Source: Gigaspora rosea (lineage: Eukaryota; Glomeromycota; Glomeromycetes; Diversisporales; Gigasporaceae). From it: a stretch of DNA of 64,000 nucleotides. The position numbers were made by a program, and so were the translations under genes. The stretch spans positions 54,955-118,954 of the forward strand of contig QKWP01000366.1 of the NCBI GenBank assembly GCA_003550325.1, written 5' to 3'. Each line of letters begins with the position of its first letter. Within the stretch, counting starts at the first letter, position 1. Positions 10,500-21,110 of this stretch are shown piece after piece. The notes beneath the pieces were generated by a model. The model saw only the letters and a list, made by a program, of their open reading frames with translations, searched no databases and was not told the origin of the DNA.

Positions 10500-11260
10500 A
10501 ACAAGTTTGAGTCTAAATAAAAATATATGTATTTTTTTATACTGAACAAGTTTACTTAGAGTGAGAAGTATAAATCAGTTAGTAAAATTTAAAGAATTAT
10601 AGCATTTTGTATAATTTTATTAATGAAATTATTAAAAATCATATTTTACATGAAATTTTACTAATTAATCATAACTTTTGTACTAAGTAAACTTGTTTAG
10701 TACCAAAAAATATATCAAAACAGTATATTTTATTTTATTTTCTTAAAATTTGAAAAAAGAATGTTTAATTTTAGAAATTTTTATCAAAAATTCAAAATTA
10801 AGTATCTTTTCTTTAAATTTTAAGAACAGCAAAATAAAATATACCAATTTGATATATTTTTTGATAGTGGACAAGTTTACTAAGTGCAAAAAGTAGTAAA
10901 ATTTAGAAAATTATAGAAATTTGTATAATTTTATTAATAAAATTATACAAATTTCTATGATTCTCTAAATTTTACTAATTGATTATAACTTTTTGCTCTA
11001 AGTAAACTTGTTTAGCACCAAAAAATACATTATATTAGTATATTTTATTTTTTTTCTTAAAATTTGCATCAAAGATGCTTAATTTTGAATTTTTGATAAA
11101 AATTTTCAAAACTAAGCATCTTTTTTTTAAAATTTAAAAAAGTAAAATAAAATATATAAAATATACTAATTTGATATATAACAAGTTTACTTAGTACAAG
11201 AAGTTAGGATCAATTAGTAAAATTTAGAGAATCATAGAAATTGTATAATTTTATTAATTG
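10500..11260. repeat. Tandem array of large palindromes
   Basis: Three successive palindromic units of about 330 bp. Each repeats ACAAGTTTACTTAG (or its complement), TTAGTAAAATTTA and a TTTTGAATTTTTGATAAAAATT core. One central stem (about 10910-10970) is almost perfect. No coding potential. Confidence 0.7.
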
Positions 11261-11349
11261 ATAATCTGCCAGCCATGTGAAGAAAATTATATAATACAAT
11301 GTAATGGAGATCATATATATACAAAGCCCAAATAGAATTTTTGAGATTA

Positions 11350-11576
11350 GGCCATGAAAAATTAATCAATTGGTTTTCATAACCCGGCCGGGTCAAAATT
11401 TGGAAACCTCAAAAAAAATTTTTTTATATGTTTTAATAACCGGGTGGGATTTTAAGAAAAATTTTATATAAAATTTCATAAAATTTTATATATGAAATTT
11501 AAAAAAAAAAGCTGGCCGGCCAGGTCAGTTAAAAAGATACATGTTATGAAAACCAAGTAGTTAAATTTGTATGGCC
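11350..11576. mobile_element. Tourist/PIF-like MITE
   Basis: Flanked by TTA (11347-11349 and 11577-11579). Inverted ends GGCCATGAAAAATTAATCAA and GGCCATACAAATTTAACTAC both run into TTGGTTTTCATAAC. The GGCC start and TTA duplication fit the Tourist group. GC-rich patches (CCCGGCCGGG, GCTGGCCGGCC) stand out in the AT-rich interior. Confidence 0.75.
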
Positions 11577-11579
11577 TTA

Positions 11580-12801
11580 TATGTAAGGTTAATAAATTTA
11601 AAATCAATTAATATAAAAAAATAGCACAATCCATAGTGTAATACAACAAGTTTTTAATATCAAAACTACGAAACATAAACTTCTTGATATAAAGTTTACC
11701 TTGGACGATCTCGGCATTTACTAAGTAAAATTTTAATATAGTTATTAATATATAAATTTGTTAAGCACCAGATCTCAGACTCGCAAGTGAATATAATTGT
11801 CTGAGAATTAAAAATCTGTTGTAAGTTTTTATACACTTTACTTGTTTTAATAACTATATAGTAACTATATACAGTTAACTCTTTTTATGCCAAACCTCCC
11901 TATAATGAACTATGGATATAATGAACTAATAATTTTTGAATTTTATAATAGTTCAGTATAAAAAAAGTTATGTTTTTCTAAGAAAAAATAGTAATTTTAT
12001 ATAGCGAACTTTTTTTAACAAATAGAACCTCCAACTATTCGTTATAGAAAGAGTTGACTGTAGATCATATTCAATCTCATTTTAATCATTTCAGTACAAT
12101 AAGTATAAAGATTGTTTTCTTTTAATCCAGTAATTTATTTTTTTTTCTTTTTATTATATAATTTCTTTTTATTAACTTTTTTTTTATTTTTTGGTCACTT
12201 AGCAGACAGGTTTGGCATAAACACTATGCTAACTTCTTTGAATATTAGTAATAACTGTGGATTAAAAGAAGAAAGGCATTAGCAACTACTGGTTTGTAAT
12301 TTTCTTGTTTTTTTTTTCAATTTATAATTGATTTTTTTGTTTTTGATTTTTTGTATTTTTACTGGCTCATGTTTGTGTCTTTTATACTTTCTGTTTATCA
12401 AAAACAGTACGATAATAATTTTAAAAAGCTTTAGCAAATGCATCTCATTAATTTATACAAACAATTATTTCCACAATTGCCTCTACAACTATTACTTCTC
12501 TATCTGTGAAATTGGTGAATGAACCTGTTTTAAGAATCTGCTTACCTATTTCAATATGATAGCTAGGAATTTTAAAGACAGTTCAGACCATGTTCTTGTA
12601 CAAATCTTTGCTACAAGTTTGTTCAATTCATATACAAGTTGTTTATTGACTATTTGAATTATGCTACACCAACTTTTAAGTATCATGATAGTAATAATTG
12701 TTGCAGCTGATACTGAAAATAGCTGATACTGTATTTTGATACAAATTTTTAAAAATTTTTTGGGTTGTTTTTGTTCATTTTTTTTTAAGATTGAGTTAGA
12801 G
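11580..12801. other. AT-rich intergenic DNA
   Basis: Contains a short inverted pair in 11880-12060 (AGTTAACTCTTTTTATGCC / ATAGAAAGAGTTGACTG) that may mark another small element. Otherwise no gene or boundary recognised. Confidence 0.4.
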
Positions 12802-13874
12802 CAGTATTGTTGCTGAACAGGTCCAGTAAAGGTCACTGGAACTGTAAAGGTCACTGGAACTAACTGGATCAAACTAGAAAATATATGGGTTTTAGTGGTA
12901 AGTTGTTACTAGACTGTTCCAGTCACATTTTTTTTTACCACTGAATGGAAGTTCCAGTGAGGTCCAGTAAGATTAGAGATTCGACCCACAATAAATTTTG
13001 CCTCTGAAATACTCGCCTGCTTATAAAAACCTTACCCAGGTACAAAACTGGTTTGATAAAAATGGTTTGGGTTACTCAGGTGACCCAGTGCAGATCAATA
13101 ATACGGACATTCATGTCCGTATAATAATTATGCAGACATGAATAACCAAATTTCTTATTTGTACATGCCATAGAGATTTACTATAAAGTTATCAGTACTC
13201 TAATCAAATAATCAAATACTTTTAGCAGACATTCTTTGTTGTTTTACCTTAATCAATTAATTGCTACTTGTAGATGACAAATAAATTGTCTTCTAGATAA
13301 ATTTTCTAGAAGCCTAGTTTTTCTTTGATTTTTTGTATAGTAAATACTCATTAAAGCTTTCAAAGGAAAAAAAAATCAAAAAACCATTTTTTAAATGGAT
13401 ATTAGCCAATCAGACAAATTTGTCTATTAACAAATTTTAATAAATAAATTATCCGAGTCATCTGAGTAAAAAAATTTACTCTGGGTTAGACATCAAAATC
13501 ACAGGTTCTGGGTTAGCGAGTTGGTGGGTCGAATCTCTAATGCAAATGCTTTTTTTTTTTTTTAAGATAGTTTTCTTGGATTTAGTTAAAGCATTATATG
13601 CGCATTAATGCACATGCATAAAACCCACTGTATAACAACTGTATAACAGACTCCTGGGTCTATTGAAAGTTTTAAAATCAGTAAAATGTACCAGACCCAG
13701 GTCTTGTATATGAACTTATATGATAATAATAAACTTAATTTTTGTATTTTTATTGGCTAGCATTATATTGGTTCTAGTGAAATATTTCCTTCCAGTGAAA
13801 ACTTCACTGGAACCACTAGAACATAGAAATATCTGGATGTCCAGTGTGATTCCAGCTTCCAGTCAACAACACTG
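12802..13874. mobile_element. hAT-like element with CACTGGAAC subterminal repeats
   Basis: Ends CAGTATTGTTG and, in reverse, CAGTGTTGTTG resemble hAT termini. Both subterminal regions carry clusters of CACTGGAA/TTCCAGTG (12825-12960 and 13780-13860). No matching 8-bp duplication is visible, so the outer boundary is uncertain. A further element is nested inside (12972-13541). Confidence 0.55.
12972..13541. mobile_element. Nested MITE with perfect 18-bp termini
   Basis: ATTAGAGATTCGACCCAC at the left is matched exactly by its reverse complement at 13524-13541. The interior is AT-rich with CCCAGG/ACCCAG words and no reading frame. No target duplication could be read. Confidence 0.65.
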
Positions 13875-15282
13875 ATATATATATATTATATAAACCATGA
13901 ACCTGAAATAAAGACAAAAAAAAGCATTTGGGACTTACAAAAAATCAAAATATACTTTAATTAGATGATAGAATATAATAAATAGAAATCAAAAAAAAAA
14001 ACAATAATTATATTCACATGAATTTGTGACAAGAATAAAAAAGAAACAAATAGATTGTGGAAATTATTGCTATAAATTGGTTTATTGTTTGTTTGTTCTA
14101 TGACCTAAAGAAACCAAAATAAGATAAAGTTATATTTATAGATCATAATAGCTATTGTTATAAATCAGTTTATTATTTGTTTGTTCAATGACCTAAAAAA
14201 AGCAAAATGAGATAAAGACATACTTTTTAGACAATAGATCACATAATTAAATAAAGTGATAAATATACTTGCATAGATTGGCAGCAAAGATAAAAAGGCA
14301 TATATAGATCATGAAATATTGTCACAAGCTTGGACATTATTTGTTCTGTCAACAGTTTAATAGAAGAAATCAAGATAGATACTTCTGTTAAATAAAGAAA
14401 TACAACAAAATCAATAAAATCAAGCATGAAAATATATCATGTGAATCTGTGACAAAGATGAAAAATATTAAAATTAAAAATCAGGTCACTAGATTCATGG
14501 TATCTTTATCATTTTTTTTGTACTATACCTATCAAAAACACAGAATTTAAAGGGTAATAAGGTTGATAAAGTCAGTAAACTAAGTGTAGGTTTTGATCAA
14601 AAAAGATATAAAAGGTAATAACATCGTCGTAAAGAAAGAGAAACTAAAGATCGAAAAAATATATTTATAAGATCAACATATAAATTAAATTATCATTATA
14701 GTAACATATGTAAAATTAGGTTTTTCCTTTTCGAAATATTTCAAAATATTTTGTGAAATATTTTACTGTTTTTTTTTACTATGCAAAATATTTCAAAAAA
14801 TTTCACTTCTATAAATTTGCTGTTGTTAAATAACAATCCTAATACCAAAATAGGGACTTTAATGCACAAAAAAAAACCGATTCCCTTTCTAATAAATTAC
14901 ATTCATTCTGTAATTTGCAATGATATAAAAATAGTGTGTTTTAAACCTATATTGAGATATTTTTCATTAATTTGGCCAAACTTATAAATTAATAAATTTT
15001 AATAGTTATTTAAATGATGAAACATACTAAAATTTATATATTAATATTAAATATGGCAAAATCAAGCTATTTTTATATCATTCCAAGTCACAGAATCGAA
15101 TTTGTTTTACTAGAAAGAGAGCTATAATATTTTAAAAATACATAGTTTTAACATAATAAATTGATTGACAATTTTTTAAATCGTGGATCTCTTTATTAGA
15201 ATTATACGAAGATACGTGATGGTTAGTGCTCCTCTACATTTATTTCTCTTCTGTTATTGTGCTTATAATTTTATATCCACGT
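13875..15282. other. AT-rich intergenic DNA with an 89-bp tandem pair
   Basis: Two copies of an 89-bp unit (about 14065-14153 and 14154-14220, partial) share TTTATT-TTTGTTTGTTC and ATGACCTAAA. A third related piece may follow near 14270. AAATATTTC-based short hairpins lie at 14735-14800. No gene seen. Confidence 0.5.
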
Positions 15283-15654
15283 TAGGGTGTCCAGAATTAT
15301 GCGATGCTATGCTATGCGCATAATTGACCATTTTTTCGCATCGCATGCTTCGCATAATTAAGCAAACAAAAGCATTCAGGGCACGTGGCTCAAATATGAT
15401 TGGTGGGTACGATTTTTTGAGTTAATGCGGGAAAGAATTCCGAAAAGTTCCGATGTAGAAAATGAACGAACGAGCAAGGTCGATGCAAATTTTTTTGTCA
15501 ATATCCGAATAATTCCGAGGATAGTATATGTTGCATGACACTATAAAGATCGCATAATCTATTTAAATATTTCGCATAATCTTAAATTTATTTCGCATTC
15601 ATCATCTCGGTCAAATCGCATAATTTACCTCATCGCATAATCCTGGACACCCTA
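15283..15654. mobile_element. hAT-like MITE (TAGGGTGTCCAG termini, 8-bp TSD)
   Basis: A perfect 8-bp duplication ATCCACGT (15275-15282 and 15655-15662) flanks inverted ends TAGGGTGTCCAGAATTATGC and TAGGGTGTCCAGGATTATGC. Subterminal regions repeat TCGCATAAT/ATTATGCG many times, like transposase-binding arrays. No coding sequence. Confidence 0.85.
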
Positions 15655-15696
15655 ATCCACGTCACGTGACGAAGCCTAAATGAGAATCGAAAGTAT

Positions 15697-16053
15697 GGGC
15701 CCACGCTATGGTGTGGCGTATTTTACTTCTAATAAGGTAGCGAGTTCGAGCCCACGCAATGGTGCGGCGCATTCAACTCGTTACACATGACAAAATTTCA
15801 TTAACTTTTATGAGTTCGGGCCCACGCTATGGTGCAGCGCATACAACTCGTTACACATGAGTTCGAGCCCACGCTATGGTGCGGCGCATTCAACTCATTT
15901 CATATGACAACATTTTCTTTTATAAGTAGCGAGTTCGAGCCCACGCTATGGTGCGGCGCATTCAACTCGTTACACATGACACATTTACATCTATTATTTA
16001 TGAGTTCGAGCTCACGCTATGACGCGGCGCATTTAACTCATTTTACATGACAA
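15697..16053 (+). repeat. Tandem array of tRNA(Met)-like units
   Basis: Six units, the first partial. GAGTTCGAGCCC-type words start at 15742, 15812, 15859, 15931 and 16002, each followed by CACGCTATGGTGCGGCGCAT and CAACTCGTTACACATGA. Spacing is about 70 bp with one shorter unit (47 bp). GAGTTCGAGCCC fits a Pol III B box; GGTGCGGCGC followed by a TCA..TGA stem looks like the D and anticodon arms of a Met-type tRNA. No unit folds as an intact tRNA. The open frame through the array (15829-16050) is a repeat artefact. The type and origin of the units are inference. Confidence 0.7.
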
Positions 16054-16189
16054 TGAACAAGTGCCAGGTGCAATGGTTGTGGTGAGGGTGGGTGAGGTGG
16101 GAGGAGCCAGATTTATAATCGGGCAGCGAAGAAAACAAATGAATAAGACAAACGAAGTAAGAAAGCACTAAAAACCCAATCTACACCTT

Positions 16190-16325
16190 CATGTATTTTT
16201 ATAATCTCTGTCGCATGTATCTACATATCTAATCTCAATCACGTGCATATCTAAAATCTCTTTCACGTAATCTCTCTCACATGCATATATGTAATCTCTA
16301 TCGCATACAATCATATGCGTACCTT
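16190..16325. repeat. Minisatellite, TAATCTCTNTCRCATG units
   Basis: About five imperfect copies of a unit around 28 bp long containing TAATCTC, CGCATG or CACGTG and ATATCTA. Confidence 0.65.
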
Positions 16326-16469
16326 ATTGTTTTTTGATACAAGCCTCTTATCATCCAAGCCTTTTACATACAAGTCACGAGTTGGTGATCCTCGCATAGG
16401 GTTATAATAAATCATTTGGTATCTAACATCCCATAGTGCCAACGATGTTAAACAATCTGAGTTACAAGG

Positions 16470-16740
16470 ATGTTGTGAGGTTTAAAGGTTGTGGCGGAGG
16501 CTTACTGGTACAGAACTAGGAGATAAACCCAGGAAAAGGTGTAAAACTAGAAATAAGCGCAGGAAAGGTACAGAATTAGAAGAAACGCCTAGTAAAAAGT
16601 ACAGACCCAGTCTAAAAAGACTGAACATAGACCAAAATATGTAAACATGTAAATAAATTGTTATCAATGTACTTCAAAAGTATAAAAGAGCTGCCATTTC
16701 GCTCTTCAAATAAAGTTCAGACTTCGGTTGCTTAGTTATA
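16470..16740 (+). mobile_element. Possible LTR fragment
   Basis: Starts TGTTGTGAGG and contains a TATA-like TATAAAAGAG followed 20-25 bp later by AATAAAG and a CAGACTTCGG stretch, an arrangement typical of U3-R-U5 in LTR retrotransposons. Just upstream, TTTGGTATCTAACATCC (about 16419) resembles a Met-tRNA primer-binding site. No direct-repeat partner or coding region is present, so this is tentative. Confidence 0.3.
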
Positions 16741-16874
16741 TATAATATAAAAGGACTTGAATTCTCAATTGACCCATATTACACGTAATAAGAAACTGAC
16801 CTTGAATAACCTGACCCAGAAATTGCGGCTGGATCCAACCAGCTGTAGCAATATACGTTTACGACGTTTTTAAA

Positions 16875-17551
16875 ATTAGGACTAATCTATTCGTAACATC
16901 TGTTACGCACTTATTTGTAACAGCTTTATTTATAACTCAAAATTTTACCAATATAACCCCTATTAGTGTTACGAATCGGGCAAAAAATCATAATCGATTA
17001 GTTAGTTGAAAATTTTTAGAAAATCGATTAATAGTTGATTATGTTTAACTAATCAACTAATCGATTAATCGATTAATCGATTAATCGGTTAATCGATTAA
17101 TCAGTTAATTGATTGGTCGTTTAGTTGATTAATCGACTAATCGATTAATTAAATATCTGATATGTGCTGTATGTACGATCTCTATATACTCTTTATTCAG
17201 TATAGTATATATTGGTATATAGACAACTTTAACCAACTAATCGAATAATCGATTAATTAGTTAATCAGTTAATCGATTAGTTGAAAATCGATTAATCGAT
17301 TAATCGATTAGTTGGTTAATCGATTAAAATCGTGGTTGTAATAGTCAATCGATTAATTGCCAACTCGATTAACTAATCGATTAATCGATTTTCGATTCAT
17401 ATTACTAACCCCTATTGTACTTCTAACAAAAAATGATCCTCTCGCAATTCTGTATTAATCTTGACCCTAACTCTAACCTTAACCTTACTTTAACATTACT
17501 ATTGCCGTATAGCTGTTACGTAACAGGCTGTTACGAATAGACTTTTTCTTT
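16875..17551. mobile_element. Inverted-repeat element, family B (interrupted)
   Basis: Ends CTATTCGTAACATCTGTTACG (split by mismatches) and, in reverse, CTATTCGTAACAGCCTG. The body shares CCCCTATTGTA, CTCTCGCAATT and degenerate CTCTAACC arrays with sequence at about 150-260 and 30930-31110. A hAT-like MITE has inserted at the CCCCTATT word. Confidence 0.6.
16964..17407. mobile_element. hAT-like MITE built of TTAATCGATTAA repeats
   Basis: An 8-bp duplication ACCCCTAT (16956-16963 and 17408-17415) flanks inverted ends TAGTGTTACGAATCG and TAGTAATATGAATCG. Almost the whole interior is irregular copies of the palindromic word ATTAATCGATTAAT and variants, interrupted only around 17150-17225. It shares the TAG start, duplication length and CGATTAA content with 7198-7684. 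Confidence 0.85.
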
Positions 17552-18076
17552 AAATTAAATGGTGTTATTTATCTACTTATTTTTTTTTAATTAAAAGTTT
17601 ATCGATGACATTTTTAATTAAAAGTAAATAAAAAAAAAAAGGAAAATTAAAAGATGTCTTTTTCAATTATGTTAAGTTTATGTTGAAGTTTCATATATAA
17701 ATACATAAAGTTTGATTTTTGCTTCAATTATTTCAATTTTATATAATGGACGAAGAAACTCATTTGATCACTTTAATGTAACAGAATTTATCTCCACTTA
17801 CAGAGATACCAGCAGATCCTCAAAACGAAAAAGTGGTCCTTTCTGGGGCGAACATACTGAAACTGGTGATAACCGGCCACAAATGTGAGCAACGAGCATA
17901 TGTTTTGTTTTCAATAGTTAAAAATACTGTCAACCCAATATGCAATCAACTGTCAGAAGTAGTTTCTTGATGTCCAATTTTTTTTCCATATTGTATATCT
18001 GAAATTCAATCGGGCTTTCATTCGTCAGACGGCTATACAATAATACCGTTATTGTATAGGATTAGTTTACACTATC

Positions 18077-18150
18077 GTGAATATTTTTCTGATCACATGC
18101 TAGATTTAAAGTTTGATTTAAATCTAGCATGTGATCAGAAAAATATTCAC
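18077..18150. repeat. Perfect 34-bp inverted repeat
   Basis: Arms 18077-18110 and 18117-18150 are exact complements with a 6-nt loop GTTTGA. Arm key words: GTGAATATTTTTCTGATCAC and ATGCTAGATTTAAA. Possible palindromic element or small-RNA hairpin. Confidence 0.85.
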
Positions 18151-18157
18151 AATAACT

Positions 18158-18361
18158 GTGACAGATCATAATGAAATCCAGATTAAAATGAAATGATAGT
18201 ATAAATCTCAAAAACTAAATTTTTTTGGAGTGTATTTTTTAGGGTTAGGGGTTTAGGGTTAGGGTTAGTTTTAAAAAAAATTATAATAAACAAGTATTAA
18301 TGGGTTTTAGAAGGCAGGTTAAGTATAGAATGTAGATTTCATTTTAAATTATGATCTGTGA
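18158..18361. mobile_element. 204-bp MITE with telomere-like core
   Basis: Flanked by CAATAACT (18150-18157 and 18362-18369). Inverted ends contain ACAGATCATAAT and AAATGAAAT(C). The core has TTAGGGGTTTAGGGTTAGGG. It lies directly against the hairpin at 18077-18150, so it inserted at that hairpin's edge. Confidence 0.75.
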
Positions 18362-18369
18362 CAATAACT

Positions 18370-21110
18370 ATATAGTATTTTTCATGTGTATAACCGGTTT
18401 TAAAACAGAATTTGAAACCCAGTTTTTATAAGTGATTCGGAACAGTGTTCATTCGGGTTTCGAAGCACAAACTAACCAGTTTAAGCAGGACATATCCCTA
18501 AAAAAATTAGTTAATAAAGGAAACCATTGATATTGTAATAGAGTAATATGTAAGTCATAAGTCATATGACCATCATCCGCTCTTTACTTTGAATGTCCGT
18601 TACTTTCATAATTTACTATCCTTTATTCGTTGCCTGTATTGTTTGTTCTTTGTATAGTTGATTATGGTTTGTATCATTCGTTCTTTGCGCCATTAGTTAG
18701 TGTTGATGTTGATGGTGAATCCGTGTCTTCAAAGGAATTAATCAAATTACTAATAGTTAAAGTTTTGCGATGATGAAAAGTATTTATATCAAATAAGAGA
18801 TTATGTCACTGAGCCAACTAATTCCCATATTAAATTATTGTTTAGAACATACTCAAGTCCAGACAATATATGAAAAAATATGGGGCCAGGGAGTGTAAAA
18901 AATGTCACAATCCCAAATATCAATAATATTAACATCAGATCTTTATAAACTTGTCTAAATTGACTTTTCTATATTTCTTTAAATTTACACATTTAATAGT
19001 ATATTACATATCGCTAACTTTTTAGCACATATTATTACGGCGCATTTTTAAACTACCCCAAAATCTAAAAAATTTTTTAATGAGATGCATCAAGATGGGT
19101 TAGACGTGTTATCGGCATAGAACGAGATTCAAAAAACTTTTTCTTTGTTTAGCATTAATTGGTTAATATAGATATAATTTGGTATATATCAAAATTTAAC
19201 TTTGTGATCATATCAGATATACATGCATATCTTTTTCTGTAAGCAAAGTTTCTTCAAATGTAAATTATAATTTGATTAATATTATTCACATGAAAATAAT
19301 ATTTTTAAAATGAAATGGCGGCGCTCCGGAACTCAACGGATCCAGTTTTCCTAGTTTATACTTTATTTCGGTTATGCAGGTCTAACTATGAACCCGAGTG
19401 TAATTAGCTACACTTCAGATATTTAAGAACTATTACGGCTTATGCCGTAACTACAGTAGTTACGGCATAAACCGTAACAGTTTCACCCTAGTTACAGAGG
19501 TTATAACTATCTGTAACTGATCTATAACCGATGATAAGTTTGGAATTGTTGAATTTTATAAAAGGTATTTTTTTTCTTTCCTCTTATATATAGTGAGCTT
19601 GCATAGATTTTTGGTTTGAATTCTCGAGCGTACTTATATATGCATGTGTCCTTATCACCCAAACCACTTTAACCAAGTGTATTTATGTATCCATATGTTC
19701 GGTTTGCTATCAGTGAAATTATTCTTATTGGATAATCGAAGTTTCTGTTTGCCTAATTTTGGAAAACAAGATTACCATAACTGTAACGGTAACACTTATA
19801 TGAAAAATGTCTCACGATCACCCATTTGTAAGTTATGATACGTTTAAAACGTTTTGATACTAATATTGGTAAATTTTAGTAAATTTTAGATGATTTTGGT
19901 TGGGTATAATTCAGAAATAGAAAATACGTAACAATTTTAGTAACTGCCTATTATTATTTAGTCAAACGTATACACGATACCAACAAAAAAAAACAAAAAA
20001 AAAAACAAAACATAACTGCAAGACTCCACCCTTTTTTATTGTTCCTTGTTAGGATATGAAACGTGTTACATATCGATATAGCATAAAAGTTAGATTTTAA
20101 ATCTTTTGATGTTGATCAAGAATGTTATAAGCTATCATTATGTTTCTGTAGATAAGCTACAAAATTTAAATTTTGTATATACATTTGAAACAAATTGACA
20201 TGGCGTTTATTTCAATCATAAGTTATATGATGTTAAACTTTAATTCATAGTAATGATTGCCTAAATACAGTATCTGAAGAGCAAGTTATAAATAATATAT
20301 TAGCTAATAGAAAATTAAATTATTTATAGATTAATAATAATACCTGCAGTAAAAAATACGGGTTTATTTGCTTTATAATGATAATAATAGTGCTAAACTT
20401 TTATAATTCACACTAAGAACATTAATTAACAATTTGGGATATTAATTAGAATCAGGGATACATGATCTGTTTGACTATGTAAGTTATATATGCGCACATA
20501 CTTTAAATCTCAGTCGTTCAATTCGTGTACTTAATATTCAAAAATAGTAATAATAGCCAAGAATGATGCATTTTTGTACGTACAGTTTCCAATTTGCAAT
20601 ACTTCAATGTAACTCGTGTGAATCTTAATACGACACATAATGTTACACATAGTCCGATCATGACTAACTTTCTTTTTTGATTATACTTAAAAAGAAAATA
20701 AATAAAATTTAATTAATTAGAAATTTCCAAAAATATCTTGCATAACAAGGAAAGAATTGTTCTTAATCACGAAGAATGATCGCCGAAATCGGTATTTTGA
20801 ATTATTATTGGCTCATTTTTTTTAAACACATTTATTTTTGAACGCTTCTTATTTATATCATTCTGCATATGATTTAGATTTTTTTACTCTAGTACAAGTG
20901 AAGCAAATATAATAAATACCCTAAAACTTGGTAATCCAAAATTTTGCCCACTTTCTTTCACTCTTCACAAAAGTTGATCTTTTGTTTTGCTCTCTTTATT
21001 ATCTTCTTCGTCTTTTACTTTTTTTTCTTTTTTTTTTTTTTTTGCAAGCAAATTATAATAATATAATAAAATAATAAATAATAAATAATAATAATATTGT
21101 AATAATAATA
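18370..21110. other. Intergenic DNA upstream of the BTB-like gene
   Basis: Less repetitive than the flanking fields. It holds a short hairpin TTACGGC..GCCGTAA around 19435-19479. Close to the gene (20940-21110) there is a pyrimidine-rich run with long T tracts followed by a TAATAA-rich leader, a style common in fungal promoters. No upstream exon recognised. Confidence 0.5.

Noticed and set aside
15829-16050. 73-residue repetitive open frame
   Set aside because: It is only the translation of the tandem tRNA-like array; the repeat explains it fully.
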